Assembly (NCBI GenBank): GCA_964445645.1
Contig: CAYULH010000089.1
Location: 1-22,473, forward strand
Length of the DNA stretch: 22,473 bases
From: Aureispira sp964445645
GTDB taxonomy: Bacteria; Bacteroidota; Bacteroidia; Chitinophagales; Saprospiraceae
Direction: 5' to 3'
Position numbers and translations under genes: made by a program. Shown here one piece after another: positions 13,912-22,473 of the stretch (positions are counted from its first letter, which is position 1; every line of letters begins with the position of its first letter). A model generated the notes under the pieces. The model was not told the origin of the DNA and searched no databases. It worked only from the letters and a program-made list of their open reading frames with translations.

Positions 13912-16167
13912 TTAGCGTAATAGCTGTTTAAGGCGACTGATGCTTTGCTTGTTACTTTCTAGTGTAATGGCATTGAGAATGTCGTTTTTTTCTCGCTGTG
14001 TCAAATGCAAACTCAAAGAGGCACGCTGCTCCAATAAAGTGGGCGAGTACGTAAAATCCACCACCTCTACTTTATCATAGCCAATCTTAGATTTTAAATA
14101 GGAAATGTAATTGTCATGATGATAATTCTGCAAGGCATCCATAGCAAACATAGGCCCCAAAGGATTAAAAACCAACTCTGACAAGGACCGGGAAGTCGTT
14201 GCTTTTATTTCTTTTGATTGTGTATACGACCGAACAGAGACAATAATTACCCCACTGGTATTGGCCCGTATCCATCGTCTAAAAATTGCCGCAAAACGCG
14301 TAGCCATTTCCAGCCCAAAATTATCCCGAAAACCCGCATCCACCAAGTTGATACTAGGCTCACTAGGCATTTGTATACTCGGAAAAATAAACGGAAAGGT
14401 AGCACTCATACGCAAGGCAGTAGCAAAACGCAAATTCATGGGATTGTGTGCTTTAAACAAGGCGCCATAATCTACAGCATCAATCTGACTCGCATTGGTA
14501 GCTCCCTGATAACTAAAAGGGGCGCGCATCATAAAACTAACAGGTTGAGGTGAAATGACTAGTGTTCGGCTGTCATTGGCAATTAAGGGAGTTAAGAACA
14601 ACAGGGGTATTTGGCCTGTTGCTTCTGCCTCTTGATAATAGGCCAAATCATGCGCCAATAAACCTTCTGTATTTTCTATAAATTGTTGCTCAAAACTATA
14701 GCCTCTATCTTGTCGATACTTGTACCCATTCACTTCTCGATTTACCCAAGGAATAAAAATATCGTTGACCAAAAAGGTAAAGGCCAATGAATTCATCAAA
14801 TCCTTGGCCGTATGATCGAGATAGCGTTTGTCATACAAATCTATGGCCTTGCCTTGCTGCTGCTGGTAGTATAATTCTCGGTACAAGCTTGCGCCCCACA
14901 TCCCCCCCGAAGAGCCTGTAATCAGGGCAGTATGGGGCATCAATTGCCCCTGAGTGGCATGATCGGCCTCTCTCATCACATGATGCGACCACAAACTGGC
15001 TCGAATGCCCCCACCACTCACACAAAACAAAACCATTTTAGGCTTTTTATCTTCATCCTTGAACTTAGCACGCCAGTTATCCAAAATTTGGAGCATCTGC
15101 TCACTATCATTATAATACTGACGCTTGGAACAAATAGAATCTAATACAGGGAGTGTATAAGGTGTTGGTTTGACCTCATAATTGAGTCCATAAGCACTAT
15201 TTTGATAAGAAAACAGCCCCAAAGCCATCATCTGGTTAATCAAAAACAAAGCAACCAATAAAGAGAGCACGCGCCATTCTTCTAGCCAATAGGTCAAGGC
15301 TCCTATTACCGTGGTTAGGATAGAACACAACAACAATAAACTTGCAGCGGCAGGTATTCTGAACGCCTCATATTCTACCAATGCCGCCATCAAAATCAGC
15401 AGTGTAATACTAATGCTCTGAATCACAAAGGCATTGGCGTGATTTTGCCGAAAAACACGCTCTAGCAATTTAAAATTGTAATGCCCTACCTCTCGTACAA
15501 TACGCCACTGAAATTGCTCGTTCAAAAAATAATCTACCCTCCAAGCATTTTTGTAAGGGCCATCTTTTTGCAAATTCATACTGCGTTCTTTGCGTTGTAC
15601 CACAATGGATTTTAGAACTTTGGATAATTTGAGATGATTTCGTTTGCGATAACTCTGTACATCGGTATTGGTGTAATGAAAATAAATCATAGCCGCCACA
15701 ATCATCAGCACAGTACCAGCCATCAAGCCCAAACAATACAACAAGCTGTATTCTCCCGTATATTCATTGTACCACTGAAATTCTATAATATGATAGCAGT
15801 AAAACAATAGGAACAAAACAGGAATCAAACAATTATTAAAACTAAACTTAGAGAAAGGACGATACAAGGAGGCTAAAAAAGGAAAACGATAACTATTGAG
15901 AATATAGATACTGGTGTTCCAAGCAATAAAAAAACTACCATAAGCCAATCCAATGATAAAAAAGCTCCAAAATCCAACAACCCCCTTATACTCTGGATCC
16001 AAAAACAACTTGTGCAGCCCCAGAGAGGTTCCCAATTGACCACTCATAATGGCAAATAATATCCCCCATAAACTCAATAGCAATATATTGTGTTTAAGTT
16101 GCAAACGTATCAGTTGTACCGGAAACGTATAATATAAATTAACTAAACGTGCTTTAAGTTGGGTCAT
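13912..16167 (-). CDS. Polytopic membrane protein with C-terminal patatin-like phospholipase domain
   Basis: This 751-residue protein has about eight hydrophobic segments in its N-terminal half (near 25-47, 66-90, 112-130, 142-162, 246-264, 272-293 and 299-320). A patatin domain follows: oxyanion loop G-G-G-I-R-A (385-390), nucleophile motif G-S-S-G-G with S420, S-A-T-F-P-F-I-F-P (588-596), and the catalytic Asp in V-D-A-G-F (D610). Patatin domains are Ser-Asp dyad acyl hydrolases of phospholipids or other lipids; the membrane part suggests action at the inner membrane. The physiological substrate is unknown. It is upstream of rplY on the same strand but 148 bases away, with the strong rplY promoter between, so it is probably a separate unit. 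Both dyad residues are present, so it should be active. Confidence 0.88.
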   Translation of the reverse strand: MTQLKARLVNLYYTFPVQLIRLQLKHNILLLSLWGILFAIMSGQLGTSLGLHKLFLDPEYKGVVGFWSFFIIGLAYGSFFIAWNTSIYILNSYRFPFLASLYRPFSKFSFNNCLIPVLFLLFYCYHIIEFQWYNEYTGEYSLLYCLGLMAGTVLMIVAAMIYFHYTNTDVQSYRKRNHLKLSKVLKSIVVQRKERSMNLQKDGPYKNAWRVDYFLNEQFQWRIVREVGHYNFKLLERVFRQNHANAFVIQSISITLLILMAALVEYEAFRIPAAASLLLLCSILTTVIGALTYWLEEWRVLSLLVALFLINQMMALGLFSYQNSAYGLNYEVKPTPYTLPVLDSICSKRQYYNDSEQMLQILDNWRAKFKDEDKKPKMVLFCVSGGGIRASLWSHHVMREADHATQGQLMPHTALITGSSGGMWGASLYRELYYQQQQGKAIDLYDKRYLDHTAKDLMNSLAFTFLVNDIFIPWVNREVNGYKYRQDRGYSFEQQFIENTEGLLAHDLAYYQEAEATGQIPLLFLTPLIANDSRTLVISPQPVSFMMRAPFSYQGATNASQIDAVDYGALFKAHNPMNLRFATALRMSATFPFIFPSIQMPSEPSINLVDAGFRDNFGLEMATRFAAIFRRWIRANTSGVIIVSVRSYTQSKEIKATTSRSLSELVFNPLGPMFAMDALQNYHHDNYISYLKSKIGYDKVEVVDFTYSPTLLEQRASLSLHLTQREKNDILNAITLESNKQSISRLKQLLR

Positions 16168-16529
16168 GCAATAGAGATTGATAGCTAGTCTGATATAAAT
16201 GGCACAAGCCTTGCCCTATAATATTAAGTAGGGCTTATTTGATATTAAGCAATCATTCAAGTAGTTGGTAATAATTATTCTTTGTTACCTTAAATTTAAA
16301 CAACTTCCTAATATTGAGAATTACGTAGATAAATTTTTATTTTTGTTGAATGCGCTTATAGTTGTATTTCTGCCAATAATGCCCAAAAAGACCATTGGTT
16401 TATTTGATTTTAATTTGTTTGAAGTGTAAACCTTCCCCAAAGGTTATACTTTTCCCCCCATTTTTTAGTTCTAAATCTAAGAGATTGTTCTCTTAGTCAT
16501 TAAAGATTCAGCTCCTAAAAAGTAGTATT
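16168..16529. other. Divergent intergenic region
   Basis: These 362 bases separate the patatin gene (-) and the secreted-protein operon (+), so both promoters should be here. I see a 6-bp inverted repeat GCCCTA/TAGGGC (16212-16233 region) and several TTTG and TTG motifs, but no -33/-7 pair with acceptable spacing. The closest is TTTG at 16418-16421 with TACTTTTC at 16447-16454, 25 bases apart. No gene or RNA is recognised. Confidence 0.4.
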
Positions 16530-17594
16530 ATGGCACATTTTATTTTCATTCTTTCATTTTGCTGTTGGGCATTTATCGCTACAGCACAAAATTCTGATGC
16601 GGACACCACTGTCCCCAGCATACGCTACTCTTGGGTAGAAGATCAGGATTTTGCCAAACCTTCTGATTTTTATGGCTATACATTTGTTCCAGCCGAAGGC
16701 AAAATGAGCATTGCACACTATCCCGATCCTTTTGCTGCTGGTGTGGTTTCTTTTGTAGTTTCTCGTAATGATGTTTTAATTACAGAACGTGCAAATTACA
16801 CGCCTGCCGGTATTGTAGATCCCCCAACCGATGCCAAGCCTTATCGTTTACGCATTTCTCGTATTGTAGACAAGCAAGATTATGGTATGGAGTTTTACTT
16901 AGTAGACAACACCAACAAAGAGTTGGAAGGCTATCTCAAATTCTTTCGTGACCCCATAGGACAAGTCGATATGCTCAAGTATCGTCCTAGTACCGCCGAT
17001 CCCGAGCATGTATACTGGCTTCCTCATATCAGTGAGGAGCAAGCCTTGGCTTATGGCAAGTTTTTTACCCATCAAGAGGATTTTAATTGCAAAACCCTAG
17101 ACGAGTTTTGGGGAAAAGTGATTTATCCATTTTTATCATACGAAAATCAATCCAACATCAACTTCCGAAAAATTCATCGAATCTATCCCGAAGATGCTAT
17201 TGATGTTCGTTTTGAGGAGGAAACAGTGGTAAAGGGCAAAAAGGAAAAGCTAATGCAATACATTGTATTCAACCCCAAGGATGGCAAAAGAAAAAAATTG
17301 CTGGTCAAGAAAAGTAAAGAGGTAGAGGGCTATGAGGATAGAGAAGAAAACAAACCACGTACGGTGCTGGAGGTAGAAGTAAGAGATGAAGTTTCTCAAG
17401 AAACATTCTTTGTGCTTTTTCACCGAGGCAAAAGAAAATTCTTACGTGCCATAGAATTGCAAGAAGAAAAAACACGTGCTAGTTTGTTGTATTATGAAAT
17501 GAGACGTGGCAAGGGGATTATCGTAGAAGATGCTCCGCCCACACAAGGAGCACCCAAAACATCGGCCAATGAAACTGCTCCTAATATGGATTAA
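16530..17594 (+). CDS. Secreted protein of unknown function
   Basis: This 354-residue protein has a signal peptide of about 20 residues (M-A-H-F-I-F-I, hydrophobic core, A-T-A-Q), so it is exported. I do not recognise a family. The mature protein alternates aromatic and charged residues as in beta-rich folds and has no evident catalytic motif. Its last third is very Lys/Glu-rich, followed by a Pro/Thr/Asn-rich tail of about 25 residues. The last 26 bases overlap the start of the DUF2279 gene in another frame, which implies translational coupling. As first gene of a three-gene operon it may act with the DUF2279 protein at the cell envelope; this is inference from position. Confidence 0.7.
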   Translation: MAHFIFILSFCCWAFIATAQNSDADTTVPSIRYSWVEDQDFAKPSDFYGYTFVPAEGKMSIAHYPDPFAAGVVSFVVSRNDVLITERANYTPAGIVDPPTDAKPYRLRISRIVDKQDYGMEFYLVDNTNKELEGYLKFFRDPIGQVDMLKYRPSTADPEHVYWLPHISEEQALAYGKFFTHQEDFNCKTLDEFWGKVIYPFLSYENQSNINFRKIHRIYPEDAIDVRFEEETVVKGKKEKLMQYIVFNPKDGKRKKLLVKKSKEVEGYEDREENKPRTVLEVEVRDEVSQETFFVLFHRGKRKFLRAIELQEEKTRASLLYYEMRRGKGIIVEDAPPTQGAPKTSANETAPNMD

Positions 17595-18579
17595 TTGCTT
17601 ATGGATAATAATGGGTGCTTACGCCCAAACAGATAGCCTTTCTACGACGGATGCAGAAAGGCTATCTTTCTTTGCTAATGCGCCTACTTTTAATAAAGCT
17701 CGATTTTGGGGCATGACAACTGGCATTGCAGCAAGTTATACGGCTGTTACGATTGGACTCAATCAGGCTTGGTATGCCAATTATCCTCGACGGAGCTTTC
17801 ACACCTTTAACGATTGGGACGGGTGGCGACAAATGGATAAGTTTGGGCACGCTATGACAGGGTATTTTGAGAGCAAGTGGGTGGGCGATTTGTATACTTG
17901 GACGGGAATGCCACGCCAACAGGCGCGTTGGGTTGGTTTTGGGGCAGGCTTGTTGTTTCAGACTACCCTAGAGGTCATGGACGGATTCTCTGCCCAATGG
18001 GGCTTCTCTTGGGGAGATATGGGGTTCAATTTATTGGGTTCTGGTAGTTATTTGGCACAAGAATTACTCTGGCAAGAGCAACGCATTCGCTGGAAAGTAT
18101 CGGCCCATCGCCCTCGGTATTCTTCTGCCCCTCTGCAAGCCACCAACAGTACAGCCACCACCAGCCTACAAGCCCGTGCCAACCAGCTCTACGGCAGTAG
18201 TCCAGCCGAACTACTCTTCAAAGAATACAATGGCCAAACCATCTGGCTCTCGGCCAATGTGGCTTCCTTCTTGCCCAAAACCACCTCCAAAACGCCTTTT
18301 CAGTGGGTCAATGTTGCGGTGGGTTATGGTATAGAACAGGTCTATGGAGCCGAGCGCAATAGTTGGGAAGATGCACAAGGCAATATTTTTGTTGTACCAC
18401 AAGGGCATCAACGTCAGAGTCAGTTTTTTCTCTCTTTGGATATTGATTTTGAACGCATTCCTACTCGCCACAAATGGCTAAAAACAGTGTTTGGAATTCT
18501 CAATATTTTCAAGCTTCCTTTTCCTGCTCTGGAAGTTAATACCACAGGCGGCATTCATTTTCATCCTTTTTATTTCTAA
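17569..18579 (+). CDS. DUF2279 family exported protein (YfiM-like)
   Basis: This protein has 336 residues from the ATG at 17569, which opens a signal peptide (M-K-L-L-L-I-W, ending G-A-Y-A-Q). An earlier in-frame ATG at 17530 lacks that feature. The DUF2279 domain covers about residues 44-160, with the hallmark M-D-K-F-G-H (89-94), hydrophobic glycine-rich segments, and D-G-F-S-A-Q-W-G-F-S-W-G-D (138-150). Family members are predicted envelope proteins of unknown role; conserved His, Asp and Trp residues hint at a lipid-facing or enzymatic site, which is unproven. A C-terminal region of about 170 residues ends in an aromatic strand (F-H-P-F-Y-F), as seen in outer-membrane-associated proteins. 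It is 12 bases from the next gene, in the same operon. Confidence 0.83.
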   Translation: MKLLLIWINCLWIIMGAYAQTDSLSTTDAERLSFFANAPTFNKARFWGMTTGIAASYTAVTIGLNQAWYANYPRRSFHTFNDWDGWRQMDKFGHAMTGYFESKWVGDLYTWTGMPRQQARWVGFGAGLLFQTTLEVMDGFSAQWGFSWGDMGFNLLGSGSYLAQELLWQEQRIRWKVSAHRPRYSSAPLQATNSTATTSLQARANQLYGSSPAELLFKEYNGQTIWLSANVASFLPKTTSKTPFQWVNVAVGYGIEQVYGAERNSWEDAQGNIFVVPQGHQRQSQFFLSLDIDFERIPTRHKWLKTVFGILNIFKLPFPALEVNTTGGIHFHPFYF

Positions 18580-18591
18580 TAACAAACCACT

Positions 18592-19173
18592 ATGAACCCT
18601 AAACAGAAACAAGCTATTATTGACAAAGTAACCACTATTATCAAAGAAATTCCTACCTCGGTAGATTTGGTCAAGAAAGACCACAAACAGGAAAAACGCT
18701 TTCGATACTTAGCCAGTTATATTATCAATAAAGCCATCCAACAAAATGCCTTGCTTATTAGTGAGGATGGAAATGGTTTTGCTATTTTATTTAGAACTAG
18801 CAAAAAAGAAAACAGCTTCTGGAAAAATATATGGGGGGAATTGGGGCTAGTATGGCATGTAACAGGTCTCAAAAAAGCATGGAGCTTGCTCCAAACACAA
18901 CGCTACGTCAAAAATCAACGCCCAGCCCAAGGCGAATACCTGTATTGCTGGTTTTGGGGAGTGGTAAAAGGCACGCCCACTAGCACTGCCCGAGCCATGA
19001 AAGATGAATTCCTAAGAATATCTAAGGAAAGCCAACTGCCTATCTATGCCGAAACTAGAATGGGCAAAAAAGCATTGGTGTATCAACGATACGGTTTTGA
19101 GATCTTTCACCAATGGGAGCGCCCCGATGGAGAAACAACTTATTTCTTGAGGTATGTGCCTCCTGTAGCGTAA
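18592..19173 (+). CDS. GNAT-like N-acetyltransferase family protein
   Basis: This 193-residue cytoplasmic protein has no signal peptide. The C-terminal half shows the late GNAT pattern: a helix at 133-147, the strand L-P-I-Y-A-E-T (149-155), then the helix and turn A-L-V-Y-Q-R-Y-G-F-E (161-170) typical of the acetyl-CoA fold. The central strand L-Y-C-W-F-W-G-V (117-124) fits the core sheet. The pyrophosphate-binding R/Q-x-x-G-x-G/A loop is not clearly conserved (G-T-P-T-S-T-A-R-A). The substrate is unknown. It starts 12 bases after the DUF2279 stop and is the last gene of the operon. Its final codons are duplicated beyond the assembly gap, so the 3' junction should be treated with care. Confidence 0.72.
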   Translation: MNPKQKQAIIDKVTTIIKEIPTSVDLVKKDHKQEKRFRYLASYIINKAIQQNALLISEDGNGFAILFRTSKKENSFWKNIWGELGLVWHVTGLKKAWSLLQTQRYVKNQRPAQGEYLYCWFWGVVKGTPTSTARAMKDEFLRISKESQLPIYAETRMGKKALVYQRYGFEIFHQWERPDGETTYFLRYVPPVA

Positions 19174-19371
19174 TACTTACCATGATTGGTGTGATTCGTG
19201 TGATTTTTTGATTTTCNNNNNNNNNNNNNNNNNNNNNNNNNNNNNNNNNNNNNNNNNNNNNNNNNNNNNNNNNNNNNNNNNNNNNNNNNNNNNNNNNNNN
19301 NNNNNNNNNNNNNNNNCCTGTAGCGTAATACTTACCATGATTGGTGTGATTCGTGTGATTTTTTGATTTTC
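19162..19371. other. 100-N assembly gap flanked by an identical 55-bp duplication
   Basis: Bases 19162-19216 and 19317-19371 are identical over 55 bp and flank exactly 100 N. The duplicated block includes the last codons and stop of the GNAT-like gene. Fifty-five bases is a common assembler word size, so this is most likely two contigs sharing an end k-mer, and the real sequence would hold one copy. Confidence 0.85.
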
Positions 19372-19440
19372 AATTTGATATTTCTATGATTCTACAAATA
19401 AAGAGTAGAAATCAAAGTAATCAAATAATCACACGAATCA
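19338..19440. repeat. Nine-base-periodic TGATT inverted repeat between convergent genes
   Basis: TGATT occurs at 19338, 19347, 19356 and 19364. Its complement AATCA occurs at 19410, 19419, 19427 and 19436, with spacings of 8 or 9 bases on both arms. The segments 19348-19368 and 19419-19439 are reverse complements at 20 of 21 positions, and an inner hairpin (19388-19395 with 19405-19413) fills the loop. It lies between the 3' ends of the GNAT-like gene and the peptidase gene and could fold as a long hairpin ending both transcripts. Confidence 0.7.
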
Positions 19441-19459
19441 AGGTAATGACAGCGTGGGT

Positions 19460-22249
19460 TTACCAACTCTTATATAACTTAGAGAGATTATCGTCTTGCT
19501 CCCAATTGGTGATTTCGGTAATAAACGCATCTATGTAATCGTAGATATTCACCTTAGAAAAGGCTTCTACACGTTGCAAAATAGTAGGCACTTCATCTCC
19601 ACTTAGACGCTCTATGGCATCTACTGCATCTTGATAAGTTTCCGAAGATTTGTCATCACGCAAGATTTGTACTTTCTCAATGGCATCTTCTACATCCTCT
19701 CCACGCAATGCCTTTAGGGCATTTTCAATGTTTTTATAATCTTTGTCTACTTTGATATAGGCATCATCACGCAATTTTTTGACAGCACTTGCTGCTGCAT
19801 AACGTCCCCACTTGCCCGTACTAGCATTGGTAGCCATATCTCTTAGATAAGCTGCTTTTTGCTTGATTAATGATTCGTCTTTGGTAGCACTCAACAACAT
19901 GGCATAACGATTCATAAAAGTAAACAAAGCATAGTTATTGGCCTTCGACCAATTGCCCTCAAAGAAAGCAAGATATTTGCGGTCCCCTGTCTTGGCGTAG
20001 ATTTGTGCAATACTCAATAAAATAGACACATTGTCTTTGTCCTTGAGACGATCGGCATATTGAATACCCAAAGCAGGATTGTTATCATAAATACTCTGCA
20101 AGGAAGCTGCCATAACCATATAAGAAGCATCCTTATCAATGCGTTCTTGGGCTATTTCCAAGTACTTGGAGCCTCCAATCTTAGACAAACGCTGAATAGC
20201 GGCACGGCGCACCTGTGAGCGAGGATCTTTTTGGGCTAGTTGGATAATTTTATTGATTAATAAGGTATTGTTCTCATCCAACTCAATCCCATCAATAGCA
20301 CGTACACGAATGGCCCAAAAAGGATCACTTAGTGCTTGTTCAAATACTTGCTGAACAGCTATATTGCCCTCCTGCTTATAACGCAAGCCTGATAAAGCCT
20401 CGGCACGATCCTGATACAATTTGCTAATCTTATACTGCTGCACCAATTCATCTTTGTCCAGTTTATATTTGCGATTGCACAACAACATACGCTCTGCATC
20501 TACGCTTACCCATACAGGCTCACGATTGACAGCAATGCTAAAGGTCTGTGTGGGTTGTGTCATGGTAACATTGGTACGCAAGGCGTTGCCCCCTGTGGTG
20601 GTATAAACATCAATAGCAAAAGGCAAGATGAACACTGTACTTTCACGTGGGCTTTGGGTTTGTTTGATTGTTACATGCAGCATTTTGTTACCAGCATCAT
20701 ACTCCTTGGTAATTTCCAAATCAGGATGCCCCTTGGTAAAGAACCATTGGTCAAAGAACCAATTGAGATCTTGTCCTGTCACTTCCTCAAAAGCCAATCT
20801 CAAGTGCGCTGCTTCGGCCGCTTGGTATTTATTATCCTCTAAATATTTTTTGAGGGCGGCAAAGAATGCCTCATCGCCTACATAATGGCGCAACATGTGC
20901 AAAATAGCCCCGCCCTTATTATAGCTGTGGGCATCAAACATGTCTTCTTTATCATTATATCCATAATGAATCAAAGGATGCTGGTCGCCGCCTGATACTG
21001 CTTGGTTCATATAACCATCTATCTGGCGCTTGCGCGAATGATCGGCAGCATCACGGCCATATTGATGTTCAAACCACAAATATTCGCCATAATTGGCAAA
21101 GGACTCATTGAGTGGCAAGTTGGCCCAACTCTCACAAGTTACCAAATCGCCAAACCAATGGTGTACTAGCTCGTGCGCTACAATAGCTTCGTTCATATCG
21201 CTGTTATCCAGCAATGTTTGACGTGTTTTTTGCACAAAATCACCAAAAATAACAGCAGATGTATTTTCCATAGCACCAGAAACATAATCCCGCACAACTG
21301 CTTGAGAGTATTTGGGCCAAGGATAGGTTACACCAAAAAGATCGGAGAAAAAAGTCAACATTTGAGGCGTATTTTTATAAATCTCCTTGGCATCTACACG
21401 GTACTTGGGTTCTACATAGTATTGTAATAAACGACCATCCCACTCTTCTTCTACCACGGCAAATTCGCCTACCACCATGGCAAACAAATAAGGCGCATGA
21501 GGCAAGTCCATCTTCCAATAGTCAGTACGTGTACCGTCCGAATTTTCTATAGAATTCATCAACAAACCATTCGATAAGGTCTTGAAGCGTTTTTGAACCG
21601 TCATGTAAATTTCCTGTGTACAACGCTCATTGGGGCGGTCAATGGTTGGAAACCAGCAAGAACTGGATTCCGTTTCGCCCTGTGTCCATATTTGCTGGGG
21701 CTTTCCTTGTTCTTTTCCAAGTGGATTGATAAAATAAAGCCCTTTGTCCGAAGTAATGGCATCACTCCCCCCTATGGGCAATTCGTTGGGCTTGGCCGTG
21801 TAGTCAATATAAAGCCGAAATAATTCCCCTACTTTATAATCTCTATCCAACGTCACATACAAATCCTTGTTGTTGTCATAACGATAACGAAGTGGCGTTT
21901 GGCCCACAGCCGTCATCAGAGCAACTTTATGAATATCAAAGCCTTTTGCATCTAAACGCAGCTCTTTGCTAGGCTTAAACAAGGGTTTTAGTTCTAGCAC
22001 GGCCTTACCATTGAGGTATTGACGTTGCCAGTCAAATGAAACATCGAGCTTGGTATGAATTAGATCATGTGTTCTAGTAGGACTAGCATTGTAGGTCGGG
22101 CGGGTATAAGTCTTGGATGCTGTAACAGAAATCGTATCTAACTGACGATTTTCTACGGTGTAGTCTAGTGTTACAATTCTACTTGTGGGTGAACAAGCTG
22201 TCCAAAACAAAGTAGTAGCCAATAAAGCGATGAAGTGCTTGGCGTTCAT
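19460..22249 (-). CDS. M1 family zinc aminopeptidase, probable lipoprotein
   Basis: This 929-residue enzyme removes N-terminal amino acids from peptides. The signal peptide ends at F-W-T-A-C (C19), a plausible though non-canonical lipobox, so it is likely anchored in the envelope. The substrate-binding G-A-M-E-N is at 325-329. The zinc site H-E-L-V-H (H359, E360, H363) with E382 in N-E-S-F-A-N-Y follows, as does the catalytic Tyr in H-S-Y-N-K-G-G (Y443). A beta domain follows, then a helical C-terminal region of about 320 residues with HEAT-like repeats (for example D-P-F-W-A-I-R-V-R-A-I and D-P-R-S-Q-V-R-R-A-A-I). All catalytic residues are present, so it should be active, probably in peptide uptake or turnover. 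It is convergent with the GNAT-like gene. Confidence 0.95.
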   Translation of the reverse strand: MNAKHFIALLATTLFWTACSPTSRIVTLDYTVENRQLDTISVTASKTYTRPTYNASPTRTHDLIHTKLDVSFDWQRQYLNGKAVLELKPLFKPSKELRLDAKGFDIHKVALMTAVGQTPLRYRYDNNKDLYVTLDRDYKVGELFRLYIDYTAKPNELPIGGSDAITSDKGLYFINPLGKEQGKPQQIWTQGETESSSCWFPTIDRPNERCTQEIYMTVQKRFKTLSNGLLMNSIENSDGTRTDYWKMDLPHAPYLFAMVVGEFAVVEEEWDGRLLQYYVEPKYRVDAKEIYKNTPQMLTFFSDLFGVTYPWPKYSQAVVRDYVSGAMENTSAVIFGDFVQKTRQTLLDNSDMNEAIVAHELVHHWFGDLVTCESWANLPLNESFANYGEYLWFEHQYGRDAADHSRKRQIDGYMNQAVSGGDQHPLIHYGYNDKEDMFDAHSYNKGGAILHMLRHYVGDEAFFAALKKYLEDNKYQAAEAAHLRLAFEEVTGQDLNWFFDQWFFTKGHPDLEITKEYDAGNKMLHVTIKQTQSPRESTVFILPFAIDVYTTTGGNALRTNVTMTQPTQTFSIAVNREPVWVSVDAERMLLCNRKYKLDKDELVQQYKISKLYQDRAEALSGLRYKQEGNIAVQQVFEQALSDPFWAIRVRAIDGIELDENNTLLINKIIQLAQKDPRSQVRRAAIQRLSKIGGSKYLEIAQERIDKDASYMVMAASLQSIYDNNPALGIQYADRLKDKDNVSILLSIAQIYAKTGDRKYLAFFEGNWSKANNYALFTFMNRYAMLLSATKDESLIKQKAAYLRDMATNASTGKWGRYAAASAVKKLRDDAYIKVDKDYKNIENALKALRGEDVEDAIEKVQILRDDKSSETYQDAVDAIERLSGDEVPTILQRVEAFSKVNIYDYIDAFITEITNWEQDDNLSKLYKSW

Positions 22250-22356
22250 TGATTGTTAGTTTTAAAATATAAAGAAGTTGACTTTAAAAAGTCGTTCTGT
22301 CAACTGTAGGTTTTTTTGAGGGGGGTAATTCCTTGCACTACAGCTTTTAGTAGCTG

Positions 22357-22388
22357 CAAAATTAATAAAAAATAGCCTATTAGGGAAA
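22357..22388 (-). promoter_or_regulatory. Candidate promoter of the M1 peptidase gene
   Basis: On the minus strand TAATTTTG (22364-22357) matches the -7 consensus exactly. The -33 position, 20 bases upstream, holds TTTC instead of TTTG. The leader would be about 100 bases. An imperfect inverted repeat (22333-22359: TTGCA, CTAC, GTAG, TGCAA with one bulge) overlaps the start region. Confidence 0.45.
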
Positions 22389-22417
22389 CTAGACCTGAAT
22401 ACCCTACACAAAAAAAC

Positions 22418-22450
22418 AGAGGCTGTCGAAAAAGGACAGTCTCTTTTTTT
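22418..22450. terminator. Intrinsic terminator near the right edge
   Basis: AGAGGCTGTC (22418-22427) pairs with GACAGTCTCT (22435-22444) over 10 bp with one G-T wobble and loop GAAAAAG. T-runs follow on the plus strand and an A-run precedes it, so it can act in both directions. It probably ends a minus-strand gene located beyond the window. Confidence 0.75.
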
Positions 22451-22473
22451 GTACGACAGGTGTTTGATGTTAA

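Noticed and set aside
19162..19371. True long tandem repeat at the end of the GNAT-like gene
   Set aside because: Identical 55-bp ends around exactly 100 N, including a copied stop codon, are better explained by unmerged contigs.

Overview
The window looks like a chromosomal stretch from a member of the Bacteroidota (Cytophagia/Saprospiria-like; genus not resolved). It is moderately AT-rich. The best promoter, upstream of rplY, is a TTTG-N19-TAnnTTTG element, the form used by the Bacteroidota primary sigma factor. I saw no obvious Shine-Dalgarno sequences before the starts I inspected. Several products are of kinds common in this phylum: a DUF58 protein, an RDD protein, a DUF2279 protein, an M1 aminopeptidase predicted to be a lipoprotein, and many secreted proteins with signal peptides ending in A-Q. 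There are two assembly gaps (10 N at 5877-5886 and 100 N at 19217-19316), so this is a draft scaffold.

Layout. 1-2229: a dispersed repeat, an RDD membrane protein (+), and a convergent pair made of a VAT1-like quinone oxidoreductase and a small zinc-ribbon protein (-). 2230-4737: a compact, AT-rich restriction-modification island. It holds a DUF6471 protein (candidate controller), a C5-cytosine methyltransferase overlapping it by 8 bp, and an NgoBV/NlaIV-like PD-(D/E)XK endonuclease on the other strand whose 3' end overlaps the methyltransferase gene. 4819-6210: a DUF58 protein interrupted by the small gap. 6211-6756: a non-coding leader ending in a terminator-like hairpin.

6757-11882: four tandem, same-strand genes for divergent secreted paralogues built of YD/RHS-like beta repeats, of about 384-415 residues, without RHS toxin features. 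11883-12273: a hairpin-rich non-coding region with internal imperfect repeats; its right end is shared with the first 56 bases of the window. It closes with a perfect 15-bp bidirectional terminator. 12302-16167 (-): peptidyl-tRNA hydrolase, ribosomal protein L25 and a polytopic membrane patatin-like lipase. 16530-19173 (+): a three-gene operon of an unknown secreted protein, a DUF2279 protein and a GNAT-like protein. 19174-19459: a convergent intergenic region with a 9-bp-periodic inverted repeat and an assembly gap flanked by an identical 55-bp duplication. 19460-22249 (-): an M1 metallo-aminopeptidase.

Most genes are housekeeping or well-known families. The parts that stand out are the restriction-modification island with its inverted repeat next to the controller start, the YD-repeat paralogue array with its leader hairpin, and the structured dispersed repeat. 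I found no tRNA, rRNA, CRISPR array, transposase or phage gene.
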